Below are positions 1-5,644 of a DNA stretch of 15,604 nucleotides, one piece after another. Source of the stretch: Patescibacteria group bacterium (GTDB taxonomy: Bacteria > Patescibacteria > Microgenomatia > Levybacterales > UBA12049). The notes under the pieces were generated by a model. That model did not search any database, had not been told where the DNA came from, and saw nothing but the letters and a program-made list of their open reading frames with translations. The DNA lies in NCBI GenBank assembly GCA_023379465.1, contig JAMCTM010000044.1, forward strand, positions 1-15,604, written 5' to 3'. Position 1 is the stretch's first letter, and every line of letters begins with the position of its first letter. The translations under genes and the position numbers were made by a program.

Positions 1-73
1 TCCAAAAACAAAAAAGAAATAGAAGAAAGAGATAATTAAAAAATAAAATAATATCGCACATTAAATATTTTTC

Positions 74-325
74 TCAAGCAACTTTAGTTTTCCGAGAAAG
101 AGATTTAAAGGATAGACTAAGATTTTTAACTAAATGAAAAATCGCGATAAGAAAAAGTCCTGTTTCTGCAGCTAATAAAAAACCTAATATAGGAACTATT
201 AAGGGAAACGAAGAAAAATAAAGAGGAAAATCAATAAAAGTAATAATAAATAATGTAGGAAATATGGCTACTAATAAAATAATTGTTATTAAACTAGAGA
301 TAAATCCTTTTGTTTTTTTAAACAC
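74..325 (-). CDS. Small predicted membrane protein, unknown function
   Basis: An 83-residue open frame starting at a GTG codon (323-325). After a short basic start (FKKTKG) it is almost entirely hydrophobic, with two or three likely membrane segments at about residues 8-31, 37-55 and 54-68, and it ends in a basic tail (SLSRKTKVA). No family is recognised. The start is supported by a TATAAT box on the minus strand at 332-337, only six bases before the GTG, which would give a leaderless mRNA. There is no Shine-Dalgarno sequence. The surrounding DNA is very AT-rich, so a chance hydrophobic frame cannot be excluded. Confidence 0.4.
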   Translation of the reverse strand: MFKKTKGFISSLITIILLVAIFPTLFIITFIDFPLYFSSFPLIVPILGFLLAAETGLFLIAIFHLVKNLSLSFKSLSRKTKVA

Positions 326-331
326 AGCTGG

Positions 332-349
332 ATTATATCACACTATAAT
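332..349. promoter_or_regulatory. Two divergent -10 boxes
   Basis: TATAAT occurs on the minus strand at 332-337, facing the small membrane gene, and on the plus strand at 344-349, facing the truncated frame at 365. Neither has a convincing -35 hexamer at 16-18 bases. The plus-strand box is followed by a GAAAGGA ribosome-binding sequence (351-357) and an ATG at 365. Confidence 0.3.
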
Positions 350-364
350 AGAAAGGAATAAAAA

Positions 365-406
365 ATGGCAGGAATAATTGGAGAATTACACGAGTTTCGC
401 ACTTAG
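365..406 (+). pseudogene. Possible truncated 5' end of a gene
   Basis: A TATAAT box, a good Shine-Dalgarno sequence (GAAAGGA) and an ATG at 365 are in ideal order, but the frame ends after 13 codons (MAGIIGELHEFRT). The signals look like the start of a real gene whose body was lost, possibly by the event that brought in the decayed DNA to its right. This is inference. A functional 13-residue peptide or chance are alternatives. Confidence 0.22.
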
Positions 407-727
407 GTAGCAGTTAATTCAAGTTTCATTTGCTGGGCAATGGCATCTTTAATGATATTCCACTGTTGTTGGTAAAAGGAAATATTGTATTGCTTTCGTT
501 GGGCAGCTTGTTTGATCCAGGTAAAAAGTCGGTATATTGAGAAAATATGGCGATTTTACTCAATGGAAGATGGAGTTAATTGAAAGACCTCACTATATAA
601 AAAGGAAAATATCCCATAATTTTTCATTAACGAAGTTTATAGAAGTGTGGCAGCCAAAATTTGTGTAAGATTTTGTAAAAATCTTTTCAAAAGTTAATCC
701 ATTAGGTCTACTGATAAAATTATCAAT
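403..727 (-). pseudogene. Decayed minus-strand coding remnants
   Basis: No intact gene lies between 407 and 722. The minus strand shows two protein-like stretches in different frames. One runs from 727 to a stop at 593 (contains RPNGLTFEKIFTKSYTNFG). The other runs from 555 to a stop at 403 (contains YRLFTWIKQAAQRKQY and FYQQQWNIIKDAIAQQM). The second continues upstream, after one in-frame TAA at 556-558, to a methionine near 627. The amino-acid make-up looks coding but no family was recognised. They may be the rest of the broken gene that begins at 893, or parts of separate genes. Confidence 0.3.
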
Positions 728-893
728 TTATCGAATGCGCTGACATTGTGCCATTTACAACTCCTATACACAATCGAATACTTTCTTCGACTTGGGTAAC
801 CTTGCCACTTTCGTATAGCGCCATTGCTTTCTTGAATGTCGGTTGATCAATGGCAAATTTGATTTTATCGAGGGTAAAGTCAGGTTTATTCAT
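723..893 (-). pseudogene. Truncated SWIM zinc-finger-like protein, N-terminal part
   Basis: A 56-residue frame whose ATG (891-893) lies inside the last codons of the Fic gene, an overlap typical of translational coupling. The stretch FKKAMALYESGKVTQ followed by IGVVNGT resembles the strand-rich N-terminal part of SWIM zinc-finger proteins (a YxxGxV motif followed by VxGT). The Cys/His zinc motif that should follow is absent: the frame ends at TGA and is followed by frameshifted remnants. It therefore looks like the 5' part of a broken gene once co-transcribed with fic. Family assignment is from memory of the pattern only. Confidence 0.4.
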
Positions 894-2043
894 TTGATTT
901 TTTAATTTCTTCTTTACTCACGAAAACATCAAGATACTTTTTATACCAAAATTCCCTGTCATACTTGATATTTTTATTTCTTTGCTCAAGAATTCCTAGC
1001 TCTATAAGCTTTTTAACTAGATCGTTGGCTTGGGGACGAGAAAGCCCCGTCCATTCTTCGACTTTTCTGACACTGATAATTGGAAGCTTAAAAAGATTTT
1101 CCAAAACTATCATGCCTGTTTTTGTTCTCCGCCCCAAAGATTGAATCTTAATAGTATCTTTCTGGCGTAAAATATTGATTTTTTTTGACGCCTCAATTGC
1201 CTCTGTCGCAATGATAGCCACCCCATCTAAAAAGAAATCAAGCCAACCGAAAACATCAGCATCTTCTTGGTGATAAGAATTTAACGACCCGTAATATGCC
1301 TTTTGGTTATTCAAAAAGTATTCAGATAGGTAAAGTACTGGCCTTTCAAGGATACCCAGTTTACAAAGATAAAAAGTAGTTAAAAGCCGGCCAGTTCTGC
1401 CATTACCATCAAGGAACGGGTGGATGGTTTCAAATTGGGCATGCGCTAAAGCTGCTTTAATAAGTGGCGGGTACTCGTTGGTAGCATGCAAAAATTTTTC
1501 AAAGTCATCTAGGCATCGGTTCATTTCTGCGTGTGTTGGTGGTACAAATTTAGCAGTATTGGGAGAACCTCCGCCGATCCAATTTTGGGAGGTCCTAAAT
1601 TCTCCTGGTGTTTTACCGGGAGCGTCAATCGTACCACCAATCAGTACCTTATGGATTTCCCTAATAAACCGAAGTGATAACGGTAAGGTTTCCAATCGAT
1701 TCAAGCCATATTCCATAGCATTGATATAGTGAATGATTCTTTCAACATCTTGTGGAAAACGGCTTTCAATTTGTGCCTCGCTTTTAATGACATCAATAAT
1801 GGTGGCTTGAGTCCCCTCAATCTCGCTTGACTTAGCCGCTTCCTTGCGGATATACATAAAAATGAAAAAATCCAGGTCAGGAAGTAATTGAGTAATGCCA
1901 TCTAATTTACCCAGCATAAGCACAGCCTTGGCGTGAAGCTGCTGGGTTTTGGAGTTCAGAACAATTTGCTCTTTTGGAGGGAATTTGTCTGGGATAAATG
2001 CCTGATACCCACTGGGTTGTTGGATGAGCTTACCGATTTTCAT
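886..2043 (-). CDS. Fic-domain AMP-transferase with C-terminal winged helix
   Basis: A 385-residue protein of the class II Fic type. The catalytic motif HPFLDGNGRTGR is complete at residues 208-219, with the catalytic His208 and the acidic-GNGR anion hole. Upstream, SSEIEG at 72-77 matches the (S/T)xxxE(G/N) inhibitory helix, so AMPylation should be self-restrained with Glu76 as the blocking residue. Residues about 305-360 form a winged helix-turn-helix (VEEWTGLSRPQANDLVKKL), the usual C-terminal domain of this subfamily. Fic enzymes transfer AMP from ATP to target hydroxyl groups; the target here is unknown. Promoter and operators lie immediately upstream, and the winged helix is a candidate for reading them. 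The downstream SWIM-like frame overlaps its 3' end. Confidence 0.93.
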   Translation of the reverse strand: MKIGKLIQQPSGYQAFIPDKFPPKEQIVLNSKTQQLHAKAVLMLGKLDGITQLLPDLDFFIFMYIRKEAAKSSEIEGTQATIIDVIKSEAQIESRFPQDVERIIHYINAMEYGLNRLETLPLSLRFIREIHKVLIGGTIDAPGKTPGEFRTSQNWIGGGSPNTAKFVPPTHAEMNRCLDDFEKFLHATNEYPPLIKAALAHAQFETIHPFLDGNGRTGRLLTTFYLCKLGILERPVLYLSEYFLNNQKAYYGSLNSYHQEDADVFGWLDFFLDGVAIIATEAIEASKKINILRQKDTIKIQSLGRRTKTGMIVLENLFKLPIISVRKVEEWTGLSRPQANDLVKKLIELGILEQRNKNIKYDREFWYKKYLDVFVSKEEIKKSNE

Positions 2044-2046
2044 AAG

Positions 2047-2073
2047 CCTAACATTTTAATATTAGATGTAAGG
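2047..2073. promoter_or_regulatory. Operator O1 of the fic promoter
   Basis: A 27-bp dyad with half-sites CCTAACATT and GATGTAAGG separated by 9 bases. It begins three bases upstream of the fic start codon, covering the expected transcription start and the weak ribosome-binding site (TAGG). A bound protein would block both transcription and translation initiation. Confidence 0.6.
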
Positions 2074-2103
2074 ATTATACCAATTATTCCTTACATCTGT
2101 CAA
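2074..2103 (-). promoter_or_regulatory. Consensus sigma-70-type promoter of fic
   Basis: On the minus strand TTGACA (2098-2103) and TATAAT (2074-2079) are both perfect, with an 18-base spacer. The predicted start near 2067 leaves a leader of about 24 bases. The -35 hexamer lies in operator O2 and the start region in O1. So strong a promoter with two operators suggests tight repression. Confidence 0.8.
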
Positions 2104-2115
2104 GTGGATGTTAGG
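2089..2115. promoter_or_regulatory. Operator O2 of the fic promoter
   Basis: A second 27-bp dyad of the same design as O1: CCTTACATC, a 9-base spacer, GATGTTAGG. Its centre is exactly 42 bp from that of O1, about four helical turns, so two bound dimers would sit on the same face. It covers the -35 hexamer. The inner half-sites of O1 and O2 also form a perfect 11-bp inverted repeat (AGATGTAAGGA / TCCTTACATCT). Confidence 0.6.
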
Positions 2116-2141
2116 ATTGAGGCTGTGTTCGTTTGTGTAAT

Positions 2142-2200
2142 TTGTTGGTTATTTCTGTACGTTAGTGCTCCCCCTAAAAGACTTGTTCTGCAACCAACAA
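2142..2200. repeat. 9-bp inverted repeat in the fic/element intergenic region
   Basis: TTGTTGGTT (2142-2150) is matched by AACCAACAA (2192-2200) across 41 bases. The stretch from 2116 to 2354 otherwise holds no gene. The spacing and total length are in the range of imperfect inverted repeats seen in serine-recombinase attachment sites, and it lies at the likely left side of the mobile element. No convincing copy of the tRNA-Asn 3' end is present, so this remains a guess. Chance is possible. Confidence 0.25.
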
Positions 2201-2311
2201 CTAGAGTTTAGTATAACCCTTAGCGACCTCAAAATCCTCTTTGAAAACTTGGGATTGAAACAACCCGCCCTTGCTACTGCCTAACCTCTAAAAATCCTTC
2301 CTTAGAGTGTT

Positions 2312-2340
2312 AAACAATGATAAAATAGAGACAGTATAAT
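2312..2340 (+). promoter_or_regulatory. Promoter of the 482-residue element gene
   Basis: A perfect TATAAT (2335-2340) stands 14 bases before the first ATG at 2355. The -35 region is weak (AAACAA at 17 bases, or TTAAAC at 19). A short inverted repeat, CTCTAA (2286-2291) with TTAGAG (2302-2307), lies just upstream and could be a binding site. No Shine-Dalgarno sequence precedes the gene, and the leader would be about 8 bases. Confidence 0.5.
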
Positions 2341-2354
2341 TTCTTGAAAAAGTA

Positions 2355-3803
2355 ATGATTATGATGGACGGCAAGGAAAAACTTTATTTTCTACTGGAAG
2401 CGATTAACGATGCACGGGTATTAGCCCCATCGGGTCAACCGTTGATAATAGACCCGACAAACGACCTTAACCGCAAATATAGAGATATTGAACTGAAACA
2501 GTTATTTACCAAGCTGGAAAAGGATGAGCAGATTTTGAAGGTTTTACAAGTGCCAAGCGGGATAAGTAGAGTAGAAATCGTTGAAGACCTTGACCCCTAC
2601 GACCCACCTTATCAGCAAGACGACGGCTGCTGGCATATTGAACTTTTACCCGCTTTTGACGACTATTTCTGGAAAATCCAACAAGAACCTGAATATCAAG
2701 AGTTTACGGGGAAGAAGCCAACAGATAGCCCGACAAAGCTCGCTAATGATACTTTGATTACCTATGAAGAAAAGCTAGACCTTATTCTCAAGGCATTGGT
2801 TGAAGCTAAAAAGGCTACGGTCAAAGGGCAAACCACAGAATTGTTTTATAAAAGTGCTAATAACGGTCTTGATGGGTTTCAGAGAGAGGAAATATACGGC
2901 ATTTTGAACAAACTCCAAGAAGAAGAAAAAATCCTGACTGTTTGGCGAGAAACCAATCGTTTACTCCCACTTAATCAACAACCAAAAAATCCCAATTTTA
3001 TTCTCGTTAAATGCCACGATGGTTTTGATGACTGGTATGGACAATACTTGCTGAAACAAAAATCAAAGCCCAATAATCTTGACTGGCTCAACCTTCTCAA
3101 AATCCTTGATGTTTGCTCGGATATTGACCAGCAACTTCAGATGACTAGAAGCACCACTGTAGTAATTCCATCATTTCCCTATCCGTATATCGGTAGATTT
3201 TTAGAGCTGTTTCCCTACGATAGCATAGGCACAAGGAAAAGCTACCAACAGCACCGCTGGGAAGGTGCTCAATACTTACTTAGAGAAGGTATCGCACTGG
3301 AAGCCAATTATGACAATGATGATGTTGTGGGATACGGCAACATAGATATAAGAATTGACCTTATAAAGTTTGACGATTTCTATAAAGCTCTTAAGGCTGA
3401 ATTTGAAAAACGCCAAAAATCCAATGAGGAAAACAAGAGTAAGCCTAAAACTGACGAATTAAAAATAGACCAAAGCAAAGTAAAATTGAGGGTTACTTAC
3501 AATGCCCAGAAAGGCGAGCTGGATGTTGAAGGCAAAAAGGTCAAACTAAACAAAAACAGCTTCAGGGCAAAACTGCTTGAATTACTGCTAAAAGACGATA
3601 AGAGCCGTAAAAAAGAGTGGTCTTGGGACGAAGTTATAGAAACCATAGAGGATACTAAAGACGAGGAACTAACCAAAGAAAATAAAAATAAGTTTTATCC
3701 CGCTTGCGATGGGCTGTCTAAGCATATAGCCTCAAAGACAGGCGTTAATGACCTTTTGATTTTCAACAAATCAACCGTTCAACTAAATCCCAAATACCTC
3801 TAG
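2355..3803 (+). CDS. Element protein with repeated winged-helix-like units
   Basis: A 482-residue, highly charged soluble protein of no named family. It has internal repeats. Unit 1 (about residues 5-112) and unit 2 (about 137-232) share the order EKL..LL.AL..A, EI/EL..lf.KLE.DE.IL.V, and an aromatic end (AFDDYFWKIQQE; GFDDWYGQYLLKQ). A third, more diverged unit (about 240-355) ends FDDFYKALKAEFEKRQ. After a lysine/glutamate-rich linker (355-378) comes a C-terminal domain (about 380-482) with paired strands, a helix (SFRAKLLELLL) and EWSWDEVIETI, like a winged helix of the response-regulator effector type. A DNA-binding or regulatory role in element maintenance is inferred. The start could be 2355, 2361 or 2364; the last gives MDGKEK. 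Confidence 0.72.
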   Translation: MIMMDGKEKLYFLLEAINDARVLAPSGQPLIIDPTNDLNRKYRDIELKQLFTKLEKDEQILKVLQVPSGISRVEIVEDLDPYDPPYQQDDGCWHIELLPAFDDYFWKIQQEPEYQEFTGKKPTDSPTKLANDTLITYEEKLDLILKALVEAKKATVKGQTTELFYKSANNGLDGFQREEIYGILNKLQEEEKILTVWRETNRLLPLNQQPKNPNFILVKCHDGFDDWYGQYLLKQKSKPNNLDWLNLLKILDVCSDIDQQLQMTRSTTVVIPSFPYPYIGRFLELFPYDSIGTRKSYQQHRWEGAQYLLREGIALEANYDNDDVVGYGNIDIRIDLIKFDDFYKALKAEFEKRQKSNEENKSKPKTDELKIDQSKVKLRVTYNAQKGELDVEGKKVKLNKNSFRAKLLELLLKDDKSRKKEWSWDEVIETIEDTKDEELTKENKNKFYPACDGLSKHIASKTGVNDLLIFNKSTVQLNPKYL

Positions 3804-3809
3804 TCAGCA

Positions 3810-3829
3810 TTAGCTAACAGTTAGCTAAC
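3810..3829. repeat. Paired palindromes upstream of the replication genes
   Basis: TTAGCTAAC occurs twice at 3810-3818 and 3821-3829, 11 bp apart, about one helical turn. The same bases form a 9-bp inverted repeat around a single central base (3810-3828). It lies between the 482-residue gene and the start of the replication operon, a natural place for an operator or for iteron-like initiator binding. Confidence 0.5.
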
Positions 3830-3874
3830 TGCAATACAACTTCAGCTCACACCTCTTTTCTTAGACTTTGCTTA

Positions 3875-4039
3875 ATGGAAAACGGCAAAGTCATTCAGCT
3901 TGAGAAGATTAAACCCCTGAAAAAGGGGTTTGTTTTGACGCCTGAAGAAAAGAAGCGATTAGCTGATTTCTTTGCTGTGCTTATAGAAATTGACCGCAGG
4001 GAAAATGTAACGAGGACTTATGACAAACCGATTAAGTGA
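3875..4039 (+). CDS. 54-residue element protein, unknown function
   Basis: A short frame beginning MENGKVIQLEKIKPLKKGFV and continuing with a charged amphipathic helix (LTPEEKKRLADFFAVLIEIDRR). It overlaps the SpoVG-like start by 20 bases, consistent with an operon. Composition is protein-like and basic at the N-terminus, possibly nucleic-acid binding, but no family is recognised. There is no ribosome-binding site; a weak TAGACT box seven bases before the ATG would fit a leaderless start. A strong hairpin lies inside it. Confidence 0.5.
   Translation: MENGKVIQLEKIKPLKKGFVLTPEEKKRLADFFAVLIEIDRRENVTRTYDKPIK
3911..3931. other. Stem-loop inside the 54-residue gene
   Basis: AAACCCCT pairs perfectly with AGGGGTTT (8 bp) around a five-base GAAAA loop, followed by GTTTTG. 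It resembles an intrinsic terminator or the hairpin of a rolling-circle double-strand origin. The neighbouring rolling-circle initiator gene makes the second reading worth testing. The trailing T-run is too short for a confident terminator. Confidence 0.35.
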
Positions 4040-4313
4040 AATTCAAATCATACCTATAAAACCGCAAAACGGCTTAGTGGCATTTGCGAGCTTTGTCTTA
4101 GACCAAAACCTCTATCTGGGCTCAATCGGCATTATGACCCGTCCTAATGGGAGCTACAGGCTCGTTTACCCCACTAAAAAGGTAGCCGATAGAAGCCTCA
4201 ACATTTTTTATCCGATTAACCGAGAGTTTGCCCAGTTAATAGAAAACGAAATTGTAAGGCGGTTTGAAGAAGTAATGAACAACTATGATAGACACAATCG
4301 TTTTAACCCTTAA
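4020..4313 (+). CDS. SpoVG-family protein
   Basis: A 97-residue protein matching the SpoVG family from end to end. It has an N-terminal strand (EIQIIPIKP), the LVAFASFVLDQNLYLGSIGIM core, a basic substrate-facing strand (YRLVYPTKK), and the family's PIN signature in FYPINREFAQLIENEIV. SpoVG proteins are small site-specific DNA/RNA-binding regulators, named from Bacillus sporulation but also found on plasmids and integrative elements of non-sporulating bacteria. The start is supported by a GAGGA ribosome-binding sequence at 4013-4017. Here it precedes, and overlaps by 29 bases, the replication initiator, so control of replication or gene expression of the element is likely. No sporulation role is implied. 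Confidence 0.8.
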   Translation: MTNRLSEIQIIPIKPQNGLVAFASFVLDQNLYLGSIGIMTRPNGSYRLVYPTKKVADRSLNIFYPINREFAQLIENEIVRRFEEVMNNYDRHNRFNP

Positions 4314-5457
4314 TACAGGTATGTATACGATATTTGAACCTGACTTTTTTAGTCCGTCAACCAGAGGGCTTACTGACCCAACTACTGGCTATTATCGTTT
4401 GGGTGGTAGGTCTAATATCACTTGCAAGCAAAACCCAACTGCAAATGAACTTAAGAGAGGTCTTTATAAGCCCAGACTAACTGTTACCAAGCGGATAAAC
4501 CGAGAGGGTAATTTTGAGATGCCGCTTAAAATTGAATTTTCTATTCCAAAACTGCTTTACGGCAATAACTTTGACGAGCTAACGGACACTGATTTTCCTA
4601 CTATCATCCAAAAACTTAAAGCCGTCCTAAAAGAAATGGGTGTTTACCTCTTTGAGAAAAACCTGATAAACGCTCCCGTTTCATCAGTCCATTACTCTAA
4701 AAATATAGCCTTAACTGACTATACGACGCCCTATACTTACCTTGAACAACTAACCAAGCTCAATATCAATAAACGGCTGGATACAAACAGAACTGATTTT
4801 AGGAACGAGGGGCATAGCTTCAAGTATCGGGCTAACTCGTTTGAGATTGTTTTTTACGACAAAATCAAGGACTTAGAGCAAGCTAAAATTAGCGAAAAAC
4901 GAGCTGAAGAAAAGGATAATGCCCTGCAGCTTGGCTTATTTGATGTTCTGACCCAACGAAAACCATTTGAGGTATTGCGAGTTGAGATACGGCTAAACAA
5001 ACGGCAGAAAATCAACCAAATCCTCAACAAAATTGGTAAAAAAGTAGAACCAACTTTTACAAACATCTTTAACCAAGATACGGCTAAAAGGGTATTGCTT
5101 TATTACATCAACGAGATTGAAGAAGCCTATCCGACTTTACTGACATATCAATACGACAGCCCTAAAAAGTTCTTTGAGAGACTATTGGTAGCAAACCCAA
5201 AACTGAAACCCACTCAAGCTCTTGAGCTTACTGGCTTCAGAATGTTGCTTGAGGAAATTGGTGTAAGGGATTACAGGCAGATGACTAAAAGACACGGCAA
5301 TTACTACTGGTATAGTCTAAACAAGAAAATCCAAAAACTTAACTATGCTGATGAGGTTAGCGTATTCTCTCTACTCCGAAAGCAGATAACTGATTTTGAG
5401 CCATTAAAACTACTTGCAAATCAAGAAGAAATGTTAAATAATGTTAAATACAGCTAA
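4285..5457 (+). CDS. Rolling-circle replication initiator, phage gene II/X-like
   Basis: A 390-residue protein with the layout of filamentous-phage gene II/X and related plasmid Rep proteins. It starts with a strand MIDTIVLTL, has a middle strand-helix motif SFEIVFYDKIKDLEQ (about 185-199, the YxK signature region of this group), then FEVLRVEIRLNKRQKI (about 228-243), and a helical C-terminal region. These enzymes nick one strand at the double-strand origin through a tyrosine. Candidate tyrosines include Y191. Between the two signature motifs lies QLGLF at 215-219, identical to a sliding-clamp-binding pentapeptide. The start at 4285 keeps the conserved first strand; M13 (4321) would delete it. 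It overlaps the SpoVG gene by 29 bases. Family call is by motif recognition only; a mobilisation relaxase of related fold is an alternative. Confidence 0.65.
   Translation: MIDTIVLTLNTGMYTIFEPDFFSPSTRGLTDPTTGYYRLGGRSNITCKQNPTANELKRGLYKPRLTVTKRINREGNFEMPLKIEFSIPKLLYGNNFDELTDTDFPTIIQKLKAVLKEMGVYLFEKNLINAPVSSVHYSKNIALTDYTTPYTYLEQLTKLNINKRLDTNRTDFRNEGHSFKYRANSFEIVFYDKIKDLEQAKISEKRAEEKDNALQLGLFDVLTQRKPFEVLRVEIRLNKRQKINQILNKIGKKVEPTFTNIFNQDTAKRVLLYYINEIEEAYPTLLTYQYDSPKKFFERLLVANPKLKPTQALELTGFRMLLEEIGVRDYRQMTKRHGNYYWYSLNKKIQKLNYADEVSVFSLLRKQITDFEPLKLLANQEEMLNNVKYS
5431..5450 (+). repeat. Perfect tandem duplication of 10 bp
   Basis: ATGTTAAATA is present twice in a row, covering the last codons of the replication gene and lying just before the excisionase-like gene. 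The second copy creates an upstream in-frame ATG (5441) for that gene. It looks like a recent slippage event. Confidence 0.6.
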
Positions 5458-5458
5458 T

Positions 5459-5644
5459 ATGACAGAAGAAAAATACTACACCATAGAAGAAGTGGCAAAA
5501 ATGCTCAAGGTGGTTTATCTGACGGTCTATCGCTGGATACAGGACGGCAAGCTCAAGGCGTATAAAGCGGGTAAACAATACCGCATAAACAAACCCGACC
5601 TTGACCGCTTTATTACCAGTTATGAAAGGAAAAATGACAAATAA
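5459..5644 (+). CDS. Excisionase-family helix-turn-helix protein
   Basis: A 61-residue single-domain DNA-binding protein of the MerR/excisionase type: YYTIEEVAKMLKVVYLTVYRWIQDGKLKAYKAGKQYRI is the helix-turn-helix plus wing, followed by a short helix (DLDRFITSYERK). Family members bend DNA to direct recombinases or act as small repressors. On an element with a serine recombinase it could be a recombination directionality factor or a regulator of the operon. The ATG at 5459 is chosen because family members begin within a few residues of the YTIEEVA motif; an alternative ATG lies at 5441. It overlaps the next gene by 11 bases. Confidence 0.82.
   Translation: MTEEKYYTIEEVAKMLKVVYLTVYRWIQDGKLKAYKAGKQYRINKPDLDRFITSYERKNDK

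Noticed and set aside
1..61. A short hydrophobic minus-strand frame running off the left edge
   Set aside because: It is low-complexity T-rich sequence read as Phe/Leu, with no start signals.
1424..1729. A 101-codon open frame on the plus strand
   Set aside because: It lies antisense to the conserved catalytic part of the Fic gene and has no recognisable features or start signals.
2166..2171. GTGCTC(C) as the left copy of the tRNA-Asn core (GGCTCCGG)
   Set aside because: Only about five bases match, which is expected by chance in this much DNA.
3911..3931. Intrinsic terminator
   Set aside because: The stem is strong but is followed by GTTTTGACG, not a run of Ts, and it sits between genes that appear to share an operon.
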